From contig SBBC01000058.1 of NCBI GenBank assembly GCA_005239865.1, forward strand, positions 1-34,835: 34,835 bases of DNA, given 5' to 3'. The DNA is from Candidatus Microgenomatus auricola. Lineage in GTDB: Bacteria > Patescibacteriota > Patescibacteriia > SBBC01. The notes below the pieces were generated by a model. The model ran no database searches and was not told the origin of the DNA. It saw only the letters and a program-made list of their open reading frames with translations. The position numbers and the translations under genes were made by a program. This document shows positions 30,880 through 34,835 of this stretch, in pieces. Within the stretch, counting starts at the first letter, position 1. The number at the start of each line of letters is the position of its first letter.

Positions 30880-31836
30880 ATGGACAATCCCGTTCGCCGG
30901 ACGACGAAGTGGGTGGTCGAGCGGAGCACCCACGTCCGCATCAACCGAGCGGCGGTTGAGCGACTGGCGGAAGAATGGGTCCAGCAAGGCGTGCGCGTGC
31001 CGGCCTGGCCCCGATCCATGCACTTGGAAACGCCGGACGCTCGACAGCTCCTGACGTATCTCTTCGTGCTCGACAGTTTGAATTTTTGTTTTTGGTCAAA
31101 CTCCGAGAAGTGGAAAATTTCATATCATGGTAAATCTTATGATGGATATTTTGCCCTGTCGTTGTCGCTCCGGAAATTTTTTGAGCAGCAACCGCAACGC
31201 GCGACGTTTCAGTATTTTGCAGACATGCCAAACGCTGCTTTTTGTCGGATGTTGGCGGGGCCGGGAAGACTGTTGTTCATGCGCCAGCGCTGGGACATCC
31301 TTCGCAGCGTCAGCCGGGTTTTCGTCAAGCGCTTCCAAGACGACCCGCGAAAGTTCATAGCCCAGGCACACCAAAAAATCTCGGTCTTGGTTCCGATGAT
31401 TGCTCAACTTCCTTTTTTCAACGACGTGGCGAAATATCGGGGACGGCGGATCGCGCTATGGAAACGCGCCCAAATTCTGGCGGGCGACGTCTACGGAGCT
31501 TTTCAGGGACGAGGTTTTGGGAGGTTTCTAGACCTGGACTATTTGACTGCCTTCCCAGATTATAAACTGCCGCAGATTCTCCATCACCTCGGGCTTTTGG
31601 AATACTCAAAACCGCTTGAAGTCAAATTGCGAAACCGACGCGAGATTCGTGCTGGCTCACAAGCCGAGATCGAGATCCGGAGCGCCACAGTCTGGGCGGT
31701 CGAGTGGCTGCTGGCGGCGCTCCAGAAACGCGGTCGGCAATTCTCGGCCTTTGAGATTGATTGGATTTTGTGGAATCAGAGTCAGCGGTTGCCGCTGCCC
31801 GGGCCGTATCACCGGACGCGAACGCTGTTCTATTGA
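30880..31836 (+). CDS. Queuosine salvage protein (Q_salvage / DUF2419, QNG1 family)
   Basis: 318 residues. Family signatures: LDSLNFCFWS near 70, the KWKISYHGKSYDGYFAL strand-turn, ALWKRAQILAGDVYGAF, LDYLTAFPDYKLPQILHHLGLLEYS, and the C-terminal GSQAEIEIRSATVWAVEWL and FEIDWILW segments. Members release queuine base from queuosine 5-prime-monophosphate, allowing re-use of the base by TGT. The gene starts 1 nt after tgt and must be co-transcribed with it, which strongly supports a salvage route in which queuine, not preQ1, is the TGT substrate. The local AT content is higher around 31080-31210, but the frame is intact. Confidence 0.88.
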   Translation: MDNPVRRTTKWVVERSTHVRINRAAVERLAEEWVQQGVRVPAWPRSMHLETPDARQLLTYLFVLDSLNFCFWSNSEKWKISYHGKSYDGYFALSLSLRKFFEQQPQRATFQYFADMPNAAFCRMLAGPGRLLFMRQRWDILRSVSRVFVKRFQDDPRKFIAQAHQKISVLVPMIAQLPFFNDVAKYRGRRIALWKRAQILAGDVYGAFQGRGFGRFLDLDYLTAFPDYKLPQILHHLGLLEYSKPLEVKLRNRREIRAGSQAEIEIRSATVWAVEWLLAALQKRGRQFSAFEIDWILWNQSQRLPLPGPYHRTRTLFY

Positions 31837-31859
31837 TGACCGAGTTGCTGCCTGATATT

Positions 31860-31868
31860 TGCTATACT
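31860..31868 (+). promoter_or_regulatory. Extended -10 upstream of leader ORF (leaderless type)
   Basis: TG-C-TATACT (31860-31868), then 6 nt, then ATG 31875. There is no clear -35. It begins the transcript of the small membrane protein gene. Confidence 0.5.
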
Positions 31869-31874
31869 GTGTCT

Positions 31875-31925
31875 ATGACCAAGGTTTCGACGAGTCAGAC
31901 TAGCGTGTCAACATTGAGGAGGTGA
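31875..31925 (+). CDS. 16-residue leader ORF coupled to the next gene
   Basis: The frame MTKVSTSQTSVSTLRR begins exactly 6 nt after a strong -10 and ends with a TGA that lies within the AGGAGGTGA Shine-Dalgarno (31917-31925) of the gene at 31932. Ribosomes finishing this Ser/Thr-rich peptide would cover and then release the downstream binding site. That could couple or regulate translation. Chance is not excluded for so short a frame. Confidence 0.4.
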   Translation: MTKVSTSQTSVSTLRR

Positions 31926-31931
31926 GGGTTG

Positions 31932-32228
31932 ATGCCAGAGATTATCACGCGGTATCCGGACGTGACCTTACGCGTGCTCCAGGATGCCGGTGCACAGTGT
32001 GGAGCGGGTACGACGCCCACGATCCTGCATGACTGTCCGCCGCAACGGTTCTGCACCCTGCCAACTGGTGAAGTTTGCGTTTTGGGTATCAACGAGTTGC
32101 ACCGCGCCCAGCAGGTGACGGTCTGGCAGCTCTGGCAGCAGCCGGTGCTCGCTTTGCCAACGGTCGCGATTGTGGTGCTGGTTTTTCTGCTTGGCGTCCG
32201 GCTGGCCCGAGCTCGACGACCAGCCTAG
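31932..32228 (+). CDS. Small C-terminally anchored membrane protein
   Basis: 98 residues from ATG 31932 with an ideal Shine-Dalgarno (AGGAGGTGA, 6 nt spacing). The N-terminal 65 residues are soluble with four cysteines (AQCGAG, HDCPPQRFC, EVCVLG), and one membrane segment (about 75-93: VLALPTVAIVVLVFLLGVRLA) is followed by a basic tail. With the basic end inside, the Cys-containing domain would face outward and could form disulfides. No known family was recognised. The preceding 16-codon ORF is probably translationally coupled to it. Confidence 0.7.
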   Translation: MPEIITRYPDVTLRVLQDAGAQCGAGTTPTILHDCPPQRFCTLPTGEVCVLGINELHRAQQVTVWQLWQQPVLALPTVAIVVLVFLLGVRLARARRPA

Positions 32229-32277
32229 CTTGCCTCGCGCGGTACGGCTGGACGAACTGGGTTTTTTGAGCGTAGTC

Positions 32278-32817
32278 ATGACAAAAATTACGGTCGCCCT
32301 CGGCGACATCACCAACCAGAACACTGAAGCAATTGTTAATTCTGCTAATCCCAGTTTGCTGGGTGGTGGCGGCGTTGACGGCGCGATTCACGCCGCGGCT
32401 GGACCGCGGTTACTTGAAGAAACGCGAAAACTCGGCGGCTGCAAAATCGGTGAAGCCAAGATGACCAACGGGCATCGCCTGCCGGCCGAGTATATTGTCC
32501 ATACCGTCGGTCCGGTCTACGGTCGGATGGAAGGTCAGGAAGCCAGGCTGCTGGCACAGTGTTATCGAAGTTCGCTTGACCTGGCCCAAGCGCACCTGGT
32601 TCGGAGCATCGCCTTTCCCTCAATCTCGACCGGCGCTTACGGTTACCCGATCGAGGAAGCGGCGCCGATCGCCATCCGAACGGTCGGGGAATGGCTCAAG
32701 GCCCACCCTGATGTTTTCGACGAGATCCGGTTTGTCCTGTTCTCGCGTGATGATTACGAAACTTATGCTACGTTGTTGAGCGATGAGAGAAAAACCGATC
32801 GGTCTCTATCTAACTAA
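32278..32817 (+). CDS. Macrodomain protein (ADP-ribose binding / O-acetyl-ADP-ribose deacetylase type)
   Basis: 179 residues from ATG 32278. The longer frame upstream reads through the previous gene and is not used. Macrodomain motifs of the MacroD/YmdB type are clear: VALGDITNQNTEAIVNSANPSLLGGGGVDGAIH, GEAKMTNGHRLPAEYIVHTVGPVY, and SIAFPSISTGAYGYPIEEAA. The NxN and GGGGVDGAI segments bind the ribose and diphosphate. These enzymes remove ADP-ribose from proteins or hydrolyse O-acetyl-ADP-ribose. There is no ADP-ribosyltransferase in the window. It is co-directional with its neighbours; no Shine-Dalgarno or clear promoter was found. Confidence 0.94.
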   Translation: MTKITVALGDITNQNTEAIVNSANPSLLGGGGVDGAIHAAAGPRLLEETRKLGGCKIGEAKMTNGHRLPAEYIVHTVGPVYGRMEGQEARLLAQCYRSSLDLAQAHLVRSIAFPSISTGAYGYPIEEAAPIAIRTVGEWLKAHPDVFDEIRFVLFSRDDYETYATLLSDERKTDRSLSN

Positions 32818-32874
32818 AGACAGCATCAAACTCGAGTCGTTCTCGGGGTACTAGACTAAAAAGGAGGAACGGCA

Positions 32875-33210
32875 ATGGAACTCCTAAAAAAGAAGTGCGT
32901 CCCCTGCGAGGGTGGTGAACCACCGCTCAAGCCGGAAGAAATTCAGAAATTGCAGCCGCAGGTGCCGGAGTGGAGCGTGGAAACGGTTGACGGCCACCCC
33001 TCCCTGGTCAAGACCTTTACGTTCAAGGACTTCGCCGGCGCAATTGATTTTGTCAACCAGGTCAAAGACGTGGCCGAAGATGAAGGGCATCATCCTGACC
33101 TGCATATTCATTGGAACACGGTGCGGGTAGAGAACTGGACGCATGCCACCGGCGGGTTGCATGAGAATGATTTTATCTTAGCGGCGAAGATCGACCGCAT
33201 TACCGACTGA
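32875..33210 (+). CDS. Pterin-4a-carbinolamine dehydratase
   Basis: 111 residues with a strong Shine-Dalgarno (AAGGAGG, about 8 nt before the ATG). The family signature is complete: FKDFAGAIDFVNQVKDVAEDEGHHPDLHIHWNTVRVENWTHATGGLHENDF in segments, with His72, His73 and Pro74 in the HHP catalytic motif and a further His in WTHATGGL. It dehydrates 4a-hydroxytetrahydrobiopterin or related pterins; in bacteria without aromatic hydroxylases a role in molybdopterin or folate-type metabolism has been proposed. The N-terminus has an extra CVPCEGG pair of cysteines of unknown use, seen also in other bacterial members. A hairpin at 33249-33267 may end the transcript. Confidence 0.94.
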   Translation: MELLKKKCVPCEGGEPPLKPEEIQKLQPQVPEWSVETVDGHPSLVKTFTFKDFAGAIDFVNQVKDVAEDEGHHPDLHIHWNTVRVENWTHATGGLHENDFILAAKIDRITD

Positions 33211-33248
33211 GGCTTGACTCATTCGATCCCGCGGTGTAACCTTGATAC

Positions 33249-33267
33249 AGGTGGCCAGCAGCCACCT
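33249..33267 (+). terminator. Hairpin after the pterin dehydratase gene
   Basis: AGGTGGC (33249-33255) pairs perfectly with GCCACCT (33261-33267) around CAGCA, followed by ATTTAATAT. The T-run is weak, so termination is uncertain. Confidence 0.4.
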
Positions 33268-33299
33268 ATTTAATATGACCTATAATCTGATCACGGTAT

Positions 33300-33328
33300 T
33301 TGACATTATATCATTTATGATATAGAAT
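33300..33328 (+). promoter_or_regulatory. Promoter with built-in palindromic operator for the toxin-antitoxin remnant
   Basis: TTGACA (33300-33305), 17 bp, TAGAAT (33323-33328). A perfect palindrome, TATATCAT-TT-ATGATATA (33307-33324), fills the spacer and touches the -10. This is the expected layout for autorepression by the XRE antitoxin. The ATG at 33330 is too close to this -10 to be in the message, so the real start point is unclear. Confidence 0.6.
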
Positions 33329-33329
33329 A

Positions 33330-33702
33330 ATGTCACCGAGTAAAGAACCTCAAATCAAGGCATTTCTGTTTCTGAAGAGCAACGGGCGGAGCCCTTTCGA
33401 GGAGTATGTACGCTGACTCAATTCAAAGCGGGAAATAGCGTATATTCACGCGACGATCGATAAACTCATTCAGAACAATGGTCGCTTACCACCGCCGTAT
33501 GCTAAGAAAGTTCGGGACAAGATATGGGGACCTCGCTCAACTCGCGGTAATCGTGCATTCTATTTCATCGACACCGGACGAGAAATCGTTCTAATCGACG
33601 GGTACACCAAAAAGCGTGACCGGATTGAGTCGCATGTACTTGACCGCGTTTGGAACTTGTACCAGGAATACTTGCTAACCCGCCATCGGAAACCGTATTA
33701 AG
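33330..33702 (+). pseudogene. Inactivated RelE/HigB-type (Gp49-like) toxin gene
   Basis: From ATG 33330 the frame reads KAFLFLKSNGRSPFEEYVR, then TGA at 33414, then continues as LNSKREIAYIHATIDKLI, GRLPPPYAKKVRDKIWGPRS, FYFIDTGREIVLIDGYTKK and DRIESHVLDRVWN. This is the whole course of a phage-derived Gp49-like/HigB toxin. Near 33658-33661 (ACTTGTTACC) the sensible reading shifts by one base to YQEYLLTRHRKPY and a TAA at 33700. Two independent lesions make it a pseudogene. The antitoxin gene follows 18 nt downstream. TGA serves as a normal stop in many intact genes here, so recoding is not an explanation. Confidence 0.75.
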
Positions 33703-33720
33703 AAATCAAGGAAGAATCCT

Positions 33721-33987
33721 ATGCGCAAAAACAATGCCTTCTATAAATTCAGGAAGGACAAGGAATATCAGCGCTACTACAAAGAAGCCAGTGATGAAAT
33801 TGAGTTAGCAATCGCCTTGACGCAGGCCCGTAAACGCAAGGGTTTGACCCAAGCCCAACTCGCGAAGCGCACCGGTATGCCGCAAAGCCAGATCGCTAGG
33901 ATCGAGAGCGGGAATCATAACGTGACCATCGGGACGCTCAATCGCGTAGCGAGCGTGTTGAATTTGAAAATCAAGGTGGCCGGGTAG
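33721..33987 (+). CDS. XRE-family antitoxin (HigA-like)
   Basis: 88 residues. The helix-turn-helix spans about 38-88: ARKRKGLTQAQLAKRTGMPQSQIARIESGNHNVTIGTLNRVASVLNLKI, the classic Cro/C1 pattern. The N-terminal part (FYKFRKDKEYQRYYKEASDEIELAIAL) is the toxin-binding region expected of HigA-type antitoxins. AAGGAAGAATCC upstream provides a Shine-Dalgarno. The toxin gene in front is broken, but the palindromic operator in the shared promoter is intact, so this protein may now be a stand-alone repressor of its own promoter or protect against a related toxin. Confidence 0.88.
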   Translation: MRKNNAFYKFRKDKEYQRYYKEASDEIELAIALTQARKRKGLTQAQLAKRTGMPQSQIARIESGNHNVTIGTLNRVASVLNLKIKVAG

Positions 33988-34074
33988 CACAAACAAAACC
34001 GGCCGGACATGCGAAATATCCGGCCTACGTTTAGTAGTGCAACAATAGACGGGTTAACTGTACGACGCTTGACG

Positions 34075-34317
34075 CCAGCAACCATGCGCCGTAGACTGAA
34101 GGTCTACTCTTTGCGAGTCTGTTCGTTGTGGCCCGTTTCTGGGGTTTCCACTTCTGACCAAAACACATGGATGTGGCCCCGCGCCCGCCATCGGATTTCG
34201 GTCAGTGCGGATTCTCTGGTTTCGGGCGTCTTGTGCCCGAGAGTGTGAGATTGATCGCCGGTTCACGGGGGACCCCGGGTATGGACTGGCTGTCATCAAT
34301 ACCGCTCTCGGGTTTTT
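34075..34317 (+). ncRNA. Candidate structured RNA ending in a multi-stem terminator
   Basis: Stems visible by eye: GTAGAC/GTCTAC (34091-34107), CTGACC/GGTCAG (34154-34159 with 34200-34205), then an extended hairpin with CCCGAGAG/CTCTCGGG (34236-34243, 34305-34312), ATTGAT/ATCAAT, GCCGGT/ACTGGC and a GC-rich tip, followed by TTTTT. A competing hairpin CGGGC/GCCCG (34223-34239) would break the terminator stem, as in an attenuator. No promoter was located and no known RNA class fits. The 5-prime end given is arbitrary. Confidence 0.35.
34236..34317 (+). terminator. Long-hairpin intrinsic terminator
   Basis: The 8-bp base stem CCCGAGAG/CTCTCGGG closes a hairpin of 77 nt with two further helices inside and is followed by five T residues (34313-34317), then CTTTTT. 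Confidence 0.6.
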
Positions 34318-34332
34318 CTTTTTCCGGCCTGG

Positions 34333-34341
34333 TGCTAGACT
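34333..34341 (+). promoter_or_regulatory. Extended -10 of the DUF5654 gene (leaderless type)
   Basis: TG-C-TAGACT (34333-34341), 6 nt, then ATG 34348. No clear -35; no Shine-Dalgarno. Confidence 0.45.
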
Positions 34342-34347
34342 AGAACC

Positions 34348-34584
34348 ATGATCCAAAAGGAAGTGGTCAAGCAAATGATTGTCCTTGCGACCAGCGCCTT
34401 CGGCTTGGTGGCGGCACTCGCCTGGAACTCGGCCATTCAAGAACTCTTCAAGCGGCTGTTCGGCTCGACCTCCGGCATCGTCAGCATGTTCGTGTACGCG
34501 GTGGTGGTGACCATGATTGCGGTGGCGGTCACGACGAAACTCGGCCGCATGCAGAAGCGGCTCGAGGATGAGGAGAAGCGCTAG
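34348..34584 (+). CDS. Small membrane protein, DUF5654-like
   Basis: 78 residues with two membrane segments (about 9-27, ending at the short motif AALAWNSAI, and about 43-62, MFVYAVVVTMIAVAVTTKL) and a charged C-terminal helix (LGRMQKRLEDEEKR). The LVAALAWNSAIQELFKRLF region is the hallmark of a small family (DUF5654) common in archaea and Patescibacteria, with no known function. It stands alone behind a predicted leaderless promoter and faces the rhomboid gene, with about 60 nt between the two stops. Confidence 0.8.
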   Translation: MIQKEVVKQMIVLATSAFGLVAALAWNSAIQELFKRLFGSTSGIVSMFVYAVVVTMIAVAVTTKLGRMQKRLEDEEKR

Positions 34585-34646
34585 GTCCCATCCGGCACCA
34601 ATCGTTTGGCAGGTATTTAGGCGCCTTTACTCGGAACAGGCAGGAT

Positions 34647-34835
34647 TTATGGCACCCACCGCACCGTTGTGCGTGGTGGCTTGAAGAATAATTTCGTCAC
34701 GAAGTAGCCAAAAACAAAGCCGCCGATGTGCGCAAAGTAAGCGATCCCGCCGCCGCTAATTCCCAGCGAGCCAAGGCCGCCGAAGAACTGGAAGAGGATC
34801 CAGTAGCCGAGCATGGCAGACGCTGGAACTGTCGA
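34647..34835 (-). CDS. Rhomboid family intramembrane serine protease, C-terminal part
   Basis: The last 62 codons of a reverse-strand gene cut by the window edge. The visible sequence begins VPASAMLGYWILFQFFGG, continues through a Gly-rich loop, and has AYFAHIGGFVFGYFVTKLF, which is the final transmembrane helix of rhomboids with the catalytic His in AHIGGF. The catalytic Ser (GxSG) lies outside the window. The protein ends in a short basic tail. Rhomboids cut membrane proteins within or next to their transmembrane segments. Confidence 0.85.
   Translation of the reverse strand, partial: STVPASAMLGYWILFQFFGGLGSLGISGGGIAYFAHIGGFVFGYFVTKLFFKPPRTTVRWVP

Larger units (their letters stand above)
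33988..34347. other. 360-bp region without a protein gene
   Basis: No supported ORF; one 79-codon forward frame lacks start signals and any domain. A hairpin GGCCGGA/TCCGGCC (about 33999-34033) follows the antitoxin gene without a T-run. The rest is rich in paired segments, described as a candidate RNA at 34075-34317. Confidence 0.5.

Noticed and set aside
32783-32854. 23-codon frame between the macrodomain gene and the pterin dehydratase
   Set aside because: It overlaps the macrodomain gene end, has no Shine-Dalgarno and shows nothing beyond chance; not listed as a gene.
33414-33416. TGA in the toxin gene as a recoded glycine or tryptophan codon (as in Gracilibacteria/SR1)
   Set aside because: Several intact genes here end in TGA (pilB, the pilus-region regulator, gatC, gatA), and the toxin has a second lesion, so plain inactivation is simpler.
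34009-34248. 79-codon forward frame after the antitoxin gene
   Set aside because: Arg/Ser-rich with no pattern, no ribosome binding site, and it overlaps many paired segments that fit RNA structure better.

Overview
The window looks like a chromosomal segment of an uncultivated bacterium of the Patescibacteria (Candidate Phyla Radiation), probably a Parcubacteria-like lineage. This is an inference. It rests on a long monoderm-style type IV pilus cluster without a secretin, a cysteine-rich surface protein with repeated GWAW/GWIDF-type motifs, stand-alone response regulators, a GatCA pair without GatB, and many short proteins with weak or absent Shine-Dalgarno sites. TGA, TAA and TAG all end intact genes, so there is no sign of stop-codon reassignment.

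Layout. 1-409 holds no supported gene, only a terminator-like hairpin. 410-6598 encodes a 2062-residue secreted cysteine-rich protein. 6713-20742 is the type IV pilus region: pilM, pilN, pilO, a small membrane protein, pilB, a receiver-only regulator, a PilT-like ATPase with damaged motifs, pilC, major pilin, an odd minor pilin, pilD, and FimT-, PilV-, PilW- and PilX-like minor pilins. Two short elements carrying four-helix-bundle (Avd / 23S-IVP type) genes, both with in-frame stops, lie inside this region. 20739-25351 holds a metallophosphoesterase (reverse), ligA, gatC and gatA. 25404-26419 holds a second receiver protein and ndk. 26420-28222 is gene-poor, with a candidate non-coding RNA, two tiny coupled genes, GC-rich hairpin repeats and tRNA-Pro(GGG). 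28223-31836 holds a membrane protein, an RRM protein (reverse), and an acetyltransferase-tgt-queuosine salvage operon. 31875-34835 holds a leader ORF with a membrane protein, a macrodomain protein, a pterin dehydratase, a dead RelE/HigB-type toxin with an intact HigA-type antitoxin, a candidate structured RNA, a DUF5654 protein and the end of a rhomboid protease.

How the genes work together. PilM/N/O and the small membrane protein would form the alignment complex, PilB the extension motor and PilC the platform. PilD would process the pilins, and the four minor pilins would prime the fibre. The giant cysteine-rich protein beside them may be displayed by or with the pilus, because its cysteine motif reappears in the FimT- and PilW-like proteins. 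TGT and the queuosine salvage enzyme together suggest that the cell scavenges queuine rather than making preQ1.

Most unusual signals: (1) tandem repeats with 7-9 bp periods at many pilus gene junctions, some supplying the start codon and leader-peptide codons of prepilins; (2) repeat-flanked four-helix-bundle elements; (3) a PilT-like protein with Arg for the Walker A Lys and no His-box His; (4) five genes whose ATG lies exactly 6 nt after a good -10 hexamer, suggesting leaderless mRNAs; (5) two candidate structured RNAs. All calls were made by eye, without database searches.
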